Positions 47,091-59,040 of a stretch of DNA of 64,000 nucleotides are shown one piece after another. The DNA lies in contig NC_073356.2 in assembly GCF_027580225.2 (NCBI RefSeq), forward strand, positions 2,728,001-2,792,000. Direction: 5' to 3'. The stretch is from Misgurnus anguillicaudatus. Lineage: Eukaryota > Chordata > Actinopteri > Cypriniformes > Cobitidae. The notes under the pieces were generated by a model. The model searched no databases. It was not told where the DNA came from and saw only the letters and a list, made by a program, of their open reading frames with translations. Each line of letters begins with the position of its first letter. Positions within the stretch are counted from its first letter, which is position 1. A program made the translations under genes and the position numbers.

Positions 47091-48683
47091 GGAAGTGCTA
47101 CACTCGGTTTGTTTGATCATTGCGCCACAAGTGTTGTTGTGTCAAGATTAAAATTCCCACTTTTATAAACATACTCATACTCATATAGGCAATAATAAAT
47201 GTGTGGTTTGTGGTGCCAAAAAAACGTAAGAATTAGTTTCAGGGAGTGTTTACACCGAAGCATTTAAATGCAGGTGGATGCTGACTGTGGGCACTTTGCC
47301 AGCGTTTTTTGCAAGCGCTTTGGTTGCTGATACTTCTGCTTTGTTTATAAGTCATTGAACGATGCACCGGTTGGTTGTTGTGATATTTGTCCTGCCCCCC
47401 CTCAACTGTGATTGGACGGCCGAGTGAGAAGTGACTTTGAGCTAAACGTTTTACCCAAAGTTGAATTTTTTTCAGCTCTGGGCGTTCACCGTTGATCGGG
47501 GATAAAACACAAAGCACGGGAACTTTATGTGGAAAATAACGCTAGCACTTCTATTGGAAACAACACCGGCCGCCGGCGTAAACACCTTGGTGTACACGCC
47601 CCCTCATTGCGTAAAGTGTTTTCAACATGTCAAAATCAATACATAGAGCTTTGTGCCGAATGATTTTTATAGAGCACCCGAAGACCATGAGATCCCTTTG
47701 GGACAAGAGTGTATTGTATGAACTTAATTTATTGTACACAGAGAGCCCCGTGACAAAAGAAAGGCTGGGATATAGATTCAACTGCTTTGTGTTCAGAACT
47801 CTTAAGTGACTTCTTAAGTGAATATGGCCATGATCAGACTCAAATTGTGATTCATTGCTTTGAAACAGTCGATGCGTCTAGCTTGATAGTAAAGAATGGC
47901 ATGTAGCCAGAGACAATGGAGCGTTTAGGGTCCCATCGTATCTCCTGCTTTAATTGCCTTCAGAGAGCAGACCACACAATCTTGAAGTTCTTGAAGCTGT
48001 GGTTGAACACAATAGCCTATGACCTAAATGAAGTAGAAATCTCTTGGTTTGTATTTGATCTCTCTGTATGTGTATGTGGGGTTTGGTGACCTGCAGGTCT
48101 TTCTTGTCAGCTGTTTAAATGTTCATTATTGGACACAGAATGGCTTGGCTCATCATATTTGTTTACAGAATTACACCATAAGCATTCTGTAACTTTATAT
48201 ATTAGTTGACCCAGCGTGATTATTGACCTCGCTTTCCCTGAGCTGCCTTGCTGAGAGAGAGGTTTATTAAAAGATTTGAAAATGCTTGGTTTTTGTTTTC
48301 ATAGGTATATGACATGGATCTAATGTAGGTAACCAGCAGTTAACAAGAAGAGTCAAACTACTATTAAAGGGCTGACAAATAGCCTCCAGACTGCTAGTCG
48401 GAATTTGATTTGGTTTTGTGGGTGTGTGCATATGCGAGTTATAAAAAATATGCGATTATGGTCGGTCACTGCAAGGTAAAACCGTGCAACTGGCCTCATT
48501 TGAGTCGTTTGTTTCTAATATATCTGAGCAAAGAGTAAAGTGTGTCATTTCTGTGTTATTAGCAGGTTAATGGGTAGTTCTGCTGAAACTGAAGGTGACC
48601 TGTCATACTGTTTAACTGATCCAATGTCACAAGCTCTTTACATTGTTTATCCCTTTAAAGAAAATCAACCAGCAAGTTTTTTA
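47091..48683. other. Intron sequence, one possible MITE
   Basis: 47242-47604 begins GGAGTGTTTACACC and ends GGTGTACACGCCCC, a possible diverged inverted-terminal element. 47627-47806 is a 60-codon open frame with no recognisable protein. Nothing else. Confidence 0.4.
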
Positions 48684-48847
48684 CTCTGGGGCAGGGGTCT
48701 CAAACTTAAACTGGCTTGGGGCCATTTCTGAGACATTTCATCGGAGGGCCAAAGAGCTATTTTAACATAAAAAAGTACAATATTTCTGTAAATGTACTGT
48801 TTAATTTCTATTATTTAACATATAATAATACTTCAAAAAGGTATAAG

Positions 48848-50091
48848 CATGGCCGTAGCCAGCTATGAGGTCACAGAGGTCTGGACCTCGGTAATTTTGT
48901 CATATAAAAAAATAAAATTTGAAGTTCTCTGAATGACTAATTAGTTTTTTCAAAACGAATCCGCATATATAATTAAGTTTAGACAGTGTGTATATAGTTT
49001 AGTGTAAAATGACGAAGACTGGCTTAAGCTGCGACAGCGCGGGTACAGAATTTGCAGTGTTGCCAGATCCTATTGTTAAAAATCCTCTTTAGACGTAGTG
49101 TTTTAGCAATTAATGTGACACTTTGACATTATCTATAAAGTGATTGTTAGGTGTTAGGTTTGGACGAACTTATTTTTTTAAGGCCAATTATTTTTGCTTG
49201 CTTTTCTTACTAATATCTGGCAACATGGAAACTGAACGTTATCAAATAAGACGCATCATTCAGCACGAGCAGATTATTGCTGATACTACATTCGGTAAGA
49301 TAAAAGCAGAAATCATCATAATTGTGTCTGTAAGAGTATCAACAGTATCAACAACACTATCGAAAAACAGAAAATAACTTTGGTACAAAGATGTAGAAGA
49401 ATTGGGTTTAAATAAAATATGCCAAATATGTTAAAACACGTCGCGTAAAATGGTAAAGCTAATCTCAACAAAACGTAAGCATTAAGAATTCTGTTATTTC
49501 ATTTAATTTAGAAGTTAACCTTTAACAAAGTCATGCTGAAAACAATAAGAGCACTAAACAAGTTCTTGTAACGTTTTTGTTATATATAATATTGCTTATT
49601 AAAATGATTACAAAAATAAACATTGCTGAAAAAGTAATAAATAATCCAGCAGTCCCAGTCCATCCCCCAAAACAGAGTGTTAAATAAAGTATGCTTCAAT
49701 GTACTTAAACCCCTTAAATACTAGCAAGTATACATTGTAAGTTATGTAAAGTTATGCTACAAATATACTTATTAAAAGTAAAGTTCTACTTGAGCAGTAC
49801 TTCAGTTTACCTGAAAAAGTAAGAATACCAGTACCAACTAGACTCAACTTTTATTGAAATAAATGATGTCTCAAAATAACACTTAGATGTTCTTAACTTA
49901 ATTTTAAGAAGTACCATAAACACATGTGATATATAAGCCACAAAATTAGTGCACGAAAATAGTACATTTACTAAGTGTACTTAAAAAGTGTATTTTATTT
50001 AAGTGCACTTTTTTCACCTGGGATAGCATTTGTTAACTCTTAACACCCCACCTTGGACTTCGGTAATTTTCAAACCCTGGCTACGGCCATG
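48848..50091. mobile_element. 1.24-kb element with perfect 8-bp TSD, superfamily uncertain
   Basis: Ends CATGGCCGTAGCCAG and CTGGCTACGGCCATG, flanked by identical GGTATAAG at 48840-48847 and 50092-50099. An 8-bp duplication fits hAT or P-type elements; the termini do not look like the other hATs here. A 77-codon ORF (49144-49377, with METERYQIRRIIQHEQ) is present but I do not recognise it. Confidence 0.85.
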
Positions 50092-50729
50092 GGTATAAGT
50101 AGTGGTTTTTAATATACATTATTTTATAAAAGTAATCTGTTCTTAACTGTATCTTAAATAACTTAGGCCTATTAAAACCATGCACTAAATCAACAAATAA
50201 CATTTCAGAATACATTTATGATCTATTATACTATTTTTACCACCAGTAAGTGTTTCTGTTTTGATTTTTTAATCATAGTATTGACTTCAGTATCTCTGTT
50301 ATTCCACTGCAGTTTAATGAATTTGCTATTATAGTAATATGTGGAAAAATATGAATAAAAAGTAAAAGTGATCCTAAAACCTTTGAATGGATAGTCAATG
50401 TTACATAAGCTAGCTGGACAGAAAAAATAATATTACTGCTCTATGTGTAATATGTGTTGCATTACATGTACGGCTCTGCCTTCCTATGCAGTGTTTACTT
50501 TAGAAGCTGTGACTTGATGTGAACTAATCCCGCTGCAGCTCTTCTCTGAGTAACAGCTGATATCCACCCAGAAGTATCAAATCTTCTGTAGTGGACAAAC
50601 ACTATAAAGTCCCGACCAGATTAACTGATTTCATGGTGACAATGATATGATTGACTCGAGGTTCGGATGAGGAATTAAAATCCGATCACGCATTCCGTTA
50701 TGCTCGCCATCACGGCTCATGGCTGCGTA

Positions 50730-51009
50730 CACTCTAAAAACAAACGGTGCTATATAGCACCAAAAGTGGTTCTTTGCTCGTAATCATAGAAGAACCGTTT
50801 TTAGTGCCATATAGCACCAGTGAAGCACCTGTGTAGAACCATATAGTGCTATGTAGAACCATATGTGGTGCTATATGGCCCCTATTTGGTTCTACACAGG
50901 TGCAACACAGGTGCTTCAACGGTGCTATATGGCACTAAAAACGGTTCTTCTATGATTACGAGCAAAGAACCACTTTTGGTGCTATATAGCACCGTTTGTT
51001 TTTAGAGTG
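50730..51009. mobile_element. 280-bp near-perfect palindromic MITE with TA duplication
   Basis: Ends CACTCTAAAAACAAACGG and its complement; TA at 50728-50729 and 51010-51011, so Tc1/mariner-like. The two halves are almost exactly complementary, with repeated GGTGCTATATGGCAC-type words inside. It would form a long hairpin if transcribed. Confidence 0.88.
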
Positions 51010-51294
51010 TAGCAACGGAAGACCCCATGCCATGGGAACGCAACCTCCTGAGCACTTTGGAAAGTAAAAAATGCCTTGACTTGTCTTTAACAGCTGTTGT
51101 TAGACACTACATGTGAACAGACCCTTAAACGTTTAATGAAAAATCGAATGAATATGAAACAAAGTGAATAAAAGTCTTTCTGTGGGCCAGATTATGTTAT
51201 ATTGCTGAAAGCATACTCAAGCTGCAGAGAGGGGGAGGGCGGGCCTGCGGGCCAGGAGTTTGAGACCACTGCTCTAGGACTTTCCACACTGCAC

Positions 51295-51510
51295 TTAACC
51301 CTGGGTTATTTTTGTTTTAAACTGAGATTTTTAACCCCTGGTTACCTTCGTTTTAAACCAGGCTTTTAACCCCAGGATATCTTTGTTCCTAACTGCGCTT
51401 TTAATCCTGGGTAATCTTGGTTCTAATGCACGCTTTTTAACCCTGGATTATATTCGTTCTAAACCAGGATTTTAACCCCAGTTTATCTTGGTTTTAAACT
51501 ACGCTTTTTC
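51295..51510. repeat. Minisatellite, six 35-36-bp units
   Basis: Consensus TTAACCCTGG..TATCTTGGTT followed by CTAAAC..CGCTTT; units start near 51295, 51331, 51366, 51400, 51437 and 51472. Copies differ at several positions each, so the array is old. Confidence 0.8.
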
Positions 51511-52545
51511 CTCAATCATCATGTTTACCTAATAAATAAATGTATTACATGAATAAACCTATTACTGTGGTCAAATCAGAAAAAAAGAATGGAAACAAAT
51601 TACTAGCTCCTCAGGCAGCTTTATAATTCTTTGAAATATGGGCGTGACCTTGCTGTTGCTTTTCCTACAACAAGAAGAATTTCCCTCGTTGATCCTGTGT
51701 TGCGATGTACTGTGTGTAAGTGGCGGGGGGATAAAGAGAGGGGGCTGCTCTGGTTAAAACAGTATGCTTTCTCAGAAGATCAGTTATAGCTGCCAAAGAA
51801 AACAACTTCTCTCAGAGAGCGGTGGTGGCTGGGTTGCAACTATAGAGAGCTAGTGATTAGCATCTGAAAAGCGTTTCTCTCTCTCTTTCTTTCTCTCTCT
51901 CTGCTGAGCCTGGACTTTTGTAATGCTGGATTTTTTCCAGTAGTCTTACACTAAACTTCTCAAGTGCCTGCTGTTGGTCCTGGATGACTTGTCAGACTGT
52001 ACACAGTGTTGTTGTTTTTTCTTTTCTCGGACTTCCCCGAACTTCACCATGATTGAAACCGTTTGGAGGCGCCTGTCTGATTGTCTGAGCATGCAGCAAG
52101 TCTCAAAATGCATGTCTAAATGTGTGGCATGTAACCAGAATAGAAAACTACACTCTTAAACTGGTTTGTGGTTGCATAGTTGTGAATTGAATAACATAAA
52201 CTCACATTCTCTTATACTGGCATGCAAAAATGTACAATTTAATAACAATTTCGACAGAGGATGATACGAGCACAGCTTGTTGCTTGTATTTTTTATCACA
52301 AACATCCATGTTATTGCAAACAAGGGTTCAAACATGTTAAAGTAACAAAGTGCTTTTTAAAATAAGCAGAAAATGAGTGTGACCCCTCCTCCTTTAAAAT
52401 AGCCAATAGCATTTAGTTTACCGCACCGTCTGGAATCTGATGAGAAGATGAAGTGAAGAATGATGTCATAAAAATCGTTAATCCATTTTTGCAGAAATGA
52501 GAGGTTTCGTTTTTTTTCCATTTTGATTTCATTTGGACTTTATAC
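51511..52545. other. Unrecognised intron sequence with a short (CT)n run
   Basis: (CT)n/(CTTT)n near 51876-51902. No exon or element found. Confidence 0.45.
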
Positions 52546-52768
52546 TAGGGCTGTCAAACAATTAATCACGATTAATCGCATACAAAATAAAAGTTTGTTT
52601 GCATAATATGTGTGTGTTTAAATTAACATGTTTATATAAATACACTAACATTCATGTATATATTTTAAGAATATGTAATTATTACACAGTACACACACAT
52701 TAATGCAAATACAAACTTTTATTTTGTACAGTATGTGATTAATCACGGTTAATCGTTCGACAGCCCTA
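52546..52768. mobile_element. 223-bp palindromic MITE, ends TAGGGCTGTCAAAC
   Basis: TAGGGCTGTCAAACAATTAA and ...GTTCGACAGCCCTA; inner ATTAATCACGATTAATCG arms. A widespread vertebrate hAT-type terminus. No intact target duplication visible. Confidence 0.8.
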
Positions 52769-52789
52769 CTACTGATTTAAATAATGCCC

Positions 52790-53240
52790 ATTTCCAGATG
52801 CATTAGTATTTAAATGTCGAAGGATCGTTTTTGTTTCCTTTATGTTGAAGCAGTGTTGTCTCTATAAAACCAGTGATCTGGAAATTGTGTTCAAAAAGGC
52901 CATTTGTGAGCAGCTTCTTTATTTTTGCAGAGCAATAAGAGCTGTTTTCATTAGATGCTTTAAATCATGGGGTGCTTGGGTGATGATGCAACCTTGGAAA
53001 CTGGACCGCCTGGGATGGATTATTGAAATTTGTTTAATTTTTATGCAAATCAGGGGTTTAATTAAAATCCCTGAATATAAGTGAGGGGGAGTGACCAAGA
53101 ATGGTTTTCAAGGGAACAATACAGGCGCTTCAATTGCCTTTACTTATTGAAAAAAGTTGCTAATTCAAAGGGCTGCCACGTCTGACGCAGTCCAACAGCT
53201 AATGAAGGAAATTCAGCCTTTCTGAACTGGTGTTTATGTT
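52790..53240. promoter_or_regulatory. Candidate conserved non-coding enhancer in znf704 intron 2
   Basis: Transposon-free block with an octamer ATGCAAAT at 53043-53050, TTTAATTAAAA at about 53057, and TTGATGATGCAAC-type words. An 80-codon open frame (52842-53084) has no protein-like match. Conservation is inferred from texture only. Confidence 0.35.
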
Positions 53241-54482
53241 CTTTGAGATTCAGAATGAAGTCATTTCTCATCTTTTTTACCCTGTTTTTAGTCCTGTGAT
53301 TAAAAAAATCATATTCGAGGTCTTTACTTTTAAGAAGCCTCGAGTGTGATCGTCAGAATGTACGGTATGATTGGCTAATGTTTTAACCAATGAAGAGGAC
53401 TCTGAACACAAACACAAGTAAACAAATTTAAATACTATGATTAGTTATCAAAACTTTGACTGTCATTACCGGTTGAAAACAATTATGAATTGTTAAAGTT
53501 GGAGTTTTTTTCAAAGCCAACATCGTATTGTGTCAAATAAAATGCAAAATTGACAAGCGATCAAGTGCATGCGCATGAATTGCGTTCGCACAAATCCATG
53601 CTAATTCATTTCGAAGAGGCACTCACATCAAAACAACATTTAATTTGTTTGCGTGGCGAAAATATCATACTTCTATCCTGTCTTGTATTACAGCTACAAT
53701 ATTGAGCTGGACTGGACTTAACACACTTAAAGTGTTTCTTATGACTGGAGCAAATTTTAATATTTGACAGTCGGATGGATTAAGTCATTTGATGATGGAT
53801 TAAGTCATGACAGGACATTCTGCATAGCCCTCTTTCTTGTTTTACTTACCTCAAGCATGCAGAATAAATGTAAAAAAATAAATCAAATTGAAAGCACCTC
53901 AATAAACTCCATTGCTTAGCAACATTTATTGTTAACAGATTAGAGCCGATTTCACCCAAGCATTTAAATATGTATATGAATAAAGACATCTGAAACAACA
54001 TGATGATCATATGCAGACTCGACTGCTTTCTCTGGTCTCTGGGTTATTCTTAACCAACAGGTTTTCATTTGCTTTGCATGAGCTTGAAATGGGTTTTATA
54101 CTTTTTGTCACACATTGCATAACTCACAGATTTTTGATTACAGTTTAAAGTTACAATGTAAATTTGTTGTGGATATAAGCTTTATCTGAAGTGACCAAAT
54201 GTACATTTTATAGCCTATAAAAATTCTCAAAAATTCATTAAAAATATTGTTTTTATAAGTTTATATAATAAATGCTCTGCTGCATTGCCTTTTTACTTTT
54301 CCTAGAGGTGAGGCCCTGCCTTCAGGTCTACTTGCTGCTATGAAGGCTTTAAAATGGGCTGCCAGAGAATGGAGAAACTCTTGAGAAGCAACATAAGGGG
54401 GAGTAAATCATAACAGAGGTTTTATTTTGAAATGATCGGTCTTTTTAACTGCTTTAGGTATAAAAAAATCAAAGTGTCTTAA
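53241..54482. other. Unrecognised intron sequence
   Basis: No repeat terminus identified. A short exon-like stretch at 54307-54384 (cttttcctag before it, reading to a TGA) was judged chance. Confidence 0.45.
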
Positions 54483-55974
54483 GGCCCTATTTTAACGATC
54501 TAAGCGCATTGTCTAAAGTGCACGGTCTAAATGGGCGTGTCCGATGCAACTTTTGCTAATTTAACGACGGGAAAAATGGTTTGTGCGCTAAGCGCACGGT
54601 CGAAAAGGGTTGTTCATATTCTCTTTATGAGTAATGGGTGTGTTTTGGCCGTAACGTGCAATAAACAAATGACAGTCTTATCTCTCATCCCCTTTAAAAG
54701 CCACGTCTAATCCCTATTTAGATGACGGACTTTGTAAACTGAAAAACTAAGCGGAGGAAGAAGACCCCCAGTTTAAGAATAATGTAAAATAAAATGTAAA
54801 ATAAAATTTTTATTGAAATGTTAATTTTTTGTAGCCTTTTTCTTTCAGTCATAGAAGTACAAATAGCAGGCTTTTAACTGCTGTGAATGTATTGATATCC
54901 TACATAATCATTGTAATCTCATAAAATAATTTGCAAATATGCAAGAAAAGGTTTGTACTCTAAAAATACATACAAGAGATAAAGCATTTACAAACGTGCG
55001 GAGAGACAAAGCGTTTCAGCACTCGGACAGCGCTGTGAGTTTTTTAAAGCATTACTTAAAATGTTTCTTATTCCACCACCATATCCACAGGTACAGTGTC
55101 ATCATATACAATAAATCCATAGGGTAGCATTTAAAAAAAAAAAAACATTTAAAACAGATGCATTTGTTTAAAGCAAAGCAGTTATTTACTTACCAGGCTA
55201 CAGGTGAAGCAGCTCTTTACGCCTTCTAACGTCTCATAATCGATCCTCATTTATGTCCAAGAGACTCAATAATCAATAAAGCGACACTTCACCCATTTGC
55301 ATTAAGCTTTGTATAGCTAGAACCCCAGTCATGTTTTTGAATGGTCGTGCATCATTTCCTCAGTTGCCGCTGAGACGGGAGCAATACAGATTTTCGTGTT
55401 GCACTTCCTTCTTTTAATGATGTAAGAATCATCATTTTGCATCATTGAAAGCAGGAAGTTTAATATCTTAAGAGGGTGAGACTACAAACACCCCTTTTCT
55501 CTGTCAAATGGGCACCAAATTCGAAATGTATGTTACATTTCGACTACTTTCAATAAAGATTAATGCTTCTACGGGTGAAATGCTCCTTTAATCTTTCATA
55601 TTTAAAAGCGTTTTTGTGTTGCTGCGCATTCATGTGTGTGATAAGCAAACCCGCGTTGTCATCCCGTTTATAGGCGCATATTACTAACACGCTCATTAAA
55701 TAACAAAAACAATATTGCGGCATTGACTTAAGACTTTAGAGCAGGTTTTTGTTGGTCAATGGTGTAGTCTATTTTAGTTGTCTCAAAATAGCAACGCGCC
55801 AACAATGCGCCTGAACACACCTCGTTTTCAGACCAGAACGCCCATGGACACAAAATTGGGCACAAATGCATTTGCTATTTAAACAACGTGGTGCTAAACA
55901 TGAAAATGATTATTGCGCCGGGTTGAAACTAGCAAAAGACACTTGCGTTGCGCCGGGTGTATGATAGAGCCCTT
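54483..55974. mobile_element. 1.5-kb fish repeat, ends AAGGCCCTATTTTAACG
   Basis: Left AAGGCCCTATTTTAACGATC, right ...GCCGGGTGTATGATAGAGCCCTT. Subterminal GCGCATTG/GCGCAC words. Common in cyprinids; no transposase recognised. Confidence 0.7.
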
Positions 55975-56067
55975 AATCTCAAGGTATAGAGATGTGTGTG
56001 TTTGTATTTCTAGTCTTATTCTCTTATATCTCATGGATGCTAAAAGGAAGCAATTCAGTTGGAGCTG

Positions 56068-56266
56068 CACTGTAAAAAATGTCTGTAGAAATTACAGTAT
56101 TACTGGCAACTAGCTGCCAGTAACTTACTGTAGATTTTACATTTATGTTATTTACTGACAACAGTTTGTTCAAAGTTAAATGAACATGACACATTTTCAG
56201 TCTTTATCTTCTACAGTAAGTTACTGGCAACCAGCTGCAAAATTACAGCTAATTTTTTAGAGTGTG
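56068..56266. mobile_element. 199-bp MITE, ends CACTGTAAAAAAT
   Basis: CACTGTAAAAAATGTCTGTA and ...TTTTTTAGAGTG with internal inverted TTACTGGCAACTAGCTG blocks. A common fish non-autonomous repeat. Confidence 0.65.
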
Positions 56267-56311
56267 TTGTTTGTGACACAGAGTTATCATGATGTTGAGG
56301 TACTCAAGTGT

Positions 56312-56726
56312 TAGCCTGGCTCCGCCCTCCTACGTGCTTCCGCTTAATTTTCATTTCGCTTCACTACTACGTCTGGGACTGCTGTGTAGAGTTTCGTTTT
56401 CTCCGGCAGAAATCTGCAGGTCCAATCAGCGAACAGATGGGGGTGGCTGAGAACGATGACGTTGAGGTCGTGCGTCAGTTTGAGTTGTAGTTCAGTAATG
56501 GCAGCAGAGAAAGACGTGAGAAAAGCTATTCGGTCCATTGTTGCAAAACTGCCGAATATACAGAAGTTAAAGCCGGAGCAAGAAGCAGGTTTGCTAAGTT
56601 TTGTTCATCTGATTATTCGTACTTGTTGTTTCCGGCCGGTTTCGGCACATGATATTTGCAATGGAGCGTGGCCAGACTCTCTGTACAAATGAAATGAATG
56701 TACGAGAGTCTGGTTGGACCAGGCTA
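56312..56726 (+). mobile_element. 415-bp element with 9-bp TSD carrying a helicase-like N-terminus
   Basis: Ends TAGCCTGGCTCCGCCC and ...GGTTGGACCAGGCTA, flanked by CTCAAGTGT at 56303-56311 and 56727-56735 (9 bp, or 8 bp if the end is shifted by one base). Contains an ATG-started reading frame at 56498 resembling the Q-motif region of RecQ-like helicases. Confidence 0.75.
56498..56692 (+). pseudogene. RecQ-helicase-like N-terminal fragment inside a transposon
   Basis: ATG with A-rich Kozak context opens MAAEKDVRKAIRSIVA then KLPNIQKLKPEQEAGLLSF, about 38 residues that read like the start of fish transposon-associated RecQ-like helicases, where the KPEQ motif precedes the Walker A segment. 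No Walker A (GKS) follows: after SFVHL the sequence runs into the element's right end and a stop at 56690. Seen: the text and the start. Known: RecQ-like proteins are encoded by some repetitive fish loci. Inferred: this is an internally deleted derivative. Confidence 0.45.
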
Positions 56727-56735
56727 CTCAAGTGT

Positions 56736-57990
56736 GTCTTATTAAAATAAACCTGCATTAAATGATAGTTAATTATAGTTGGTATAATAAATTAAGCCTT
56801 TATTAATTAAAGTGGAGATGTACTAATTGCATTCTCTGCATGGGGGTGTCATAATTGTGTCAGATTTAATTTGGGTGGCTCTCATCAATTTTGTCATAGT
56901 TCAGCGGGATGAGAGTGGCGGTAGACATTGGGACAGATGTGGCATGGGTTAGAGATACCAGGATGACTGACAGGAGCCTAAATCGGATATTAATCATTGG
57001 CAGACAAATGTTTCTCTTAGACAATTGTGGCTTTAAATTTAAAATGGCCTCAATACATGAACATAGTTGCAAACATTAATATTTGGCCCTAAACAAGCCA
57101 TTCATTAACCTTGCTTACAGAGTTGTGATTTTGGTCATGATGATAACTATTTGTGTGAAAAGTGTGAAAAGAAATATGTTTCTTATGGAGGTGGACTATC
57201 CTAATGACTTAATATGTTTCTAAATGTGAAAGGGATGAGAGTTGATATTCATCTCATACAACTGCTGAACTGCTATAACTGGTTCACAGCAGGTAGGGAT
57301 TACATGAAATTAATTTAAAATCATAAACAACATACTGTAAAATACTGTTTCATCATTCCCCCCCTTACATAACAAACTCAATCTTCAAAATGTGACATCT
57401 TTACTGACAACAGTTTGATGTTCAGCCGTCTAAGGGTCTCAGCATGTGGGATACGGGGGCTCGCCTCACTATACATTGATGACTTATTTTTTGACGACGT
57501 GACTATTTAAACACATTGTGAGACATCACCACTGATATTTATACGGTAAGCAACATGCAGAAACAACATCTCTTTGACTTTATTTTGTTCAATACAATAT
57601 AAATAACGTAATTATTCTGTTTTATGTAGTACAAGAAAAAATACAATCAAAAGCACAAAGCTACTACTGTGTTAAAATTGAATACAAAACAAATAAAAAA
57701 TGTGTTATGGAATTTAACTTTTACCCAAAAAGTTATCAAATAATTGACTTAATATGAATAAAAGAAATAATAGATTTACAGCATGATACCAAAGACTGTT
57801 GGATAAATATACCCCAAACAAATTAAATCTCATGTTTGACAATCAGACACATTCATCAGAGCAACTGGCACATTTCTGGAGTTCAGAAAATGTCTGAGCA
57901 AATTTTTAAATATGCACTAACTTTACTAATCGACTGCAGGTTTAAAGTTTATCCATCTAAATTGTCCCCTTAACTATCTATCTTAAAGAG
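56736..57990. other. Unrecognised intron sequence
   Basis: No repeat terminus, exon or motif that I can support; AT-rich. Confidence 0.5.
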
Positions 57991-57994
57991 CCCA

Positions 57995-59040
57995 TATGAC
58001 TAGGAATGCTCCAATCAGTATTTTTGCAGCCGATACGGAGTACCGATTTTTTTTTTGTCGTAATGATCAGCCGATACCAATGCACAATACTGATACTTCA
58101 AGCTAGTATGCAAACTCTTTGATGACTGTAACTAATAAACTTTTATTTCTAGATAAAGAAATGTTCCACTTATGTTCCCTTTGTTATATTGCTTGCAGTA
58201 ATAAGGTAGCTTATTAGGGATGCCACAATTCTCAATATAATATTGAACCGTTCGGTTCGACCCCCATGGTCCAATACGCGCATGTGAATTGCGTTTTTTT
58301 TTATCCATCCAAATCTGTCAGTTTTATATTCCCTGTACTTTTGTTAATGTGCTGGTGTTAGATTTCATTCGCGTGCACACACACCCAACAGAAGTATGAC
58401 AACAAAAAGCAGCAGAACGACTGTCTTTTAAATCTGAGGTGTGGATTAATTACTTGCGCGTGTAGATTACATACAACATCAATGTAAAGATGCAAATTCG
58501 CATGGGGCAATGCGAATGACGCAAATTGGGCTTGTTATTGATGCAAACGCGCGTTATTTGCCTCAAACATGTCTTCCTCGCAAGTTGATAAAGTTCAACT
58601 CAAGAAGAGAATGGGCATGATGCTAAAATAAATCCCACCAGTAATCTTGATTGAGAAATGCATTTTTGGTTTCTACACAGACAGCATGATTTTCATTTAC
58701 AATGTAAAGTTTAATTTACTAAGTACAGGTATATAAAATGGCCAATTTATGTAATGTAATGAATTCACATGTTCTCCAGTTTGAATAGGATATCATTTTT
58801 ATATATCTTTATTTAATTATATCTTATATTATTGTATCAATACACTAGAAATGCGTAAGATGATTTTGCATTTACATAAAATAAAGAGAACTGCAATTAA
58901 AACCAGTATTTTTGCTTCTTAACATCTCACTGTTCCTGTTACCTAAGCATAGAATAATTAAAAAACACTTTTATGGGCCAAGGCATCAGAACCGAAACCG
59001 AACCGAAAACCGCGGACAAGAACCGAAAATTTTATTGAAC
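57995..59040. repeat. Two overlapping hAT-like remnants
   Basis: TAGGAATGCTCCAATCAGTA near 58001 and TAGGGATGCCACAATTCTCA near 58217 are fish hAT-type left ends; AACCGAAACCGAACCG near 58990 is the subterminal text expected at the right side of the second. Boundaries decayed. Confidence 0.5.

Larger units (their letters stand above)
48692..51271. mobile_element. hAT-type element (outer shell of a nest)
   Basis: Ends CAGGGGTCTCAAAC and ...GTTTGAGACCACTG; flanks CTCTGGGG (48684-48691) and CTCTAGGA (51272-51279) are a 6/8 decayed target duplication. Contains two later insertions, 48848-50091 and 50730-51009; removing them leaves about 1.05 kb. Confidence 0.78.

Noticed and set aside
47627..47809. 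60-codon frame with mixed composition
   Set aside because: No domain, no splice sites at the edges, and a similarly open frame on the other strand.
54307..54384. Exon-like stretch reading to a stop after cttttcctag
   Set aside because: Short, no family match, and the znf704 last exon should carry a CR-type C-terminus that this lacks.
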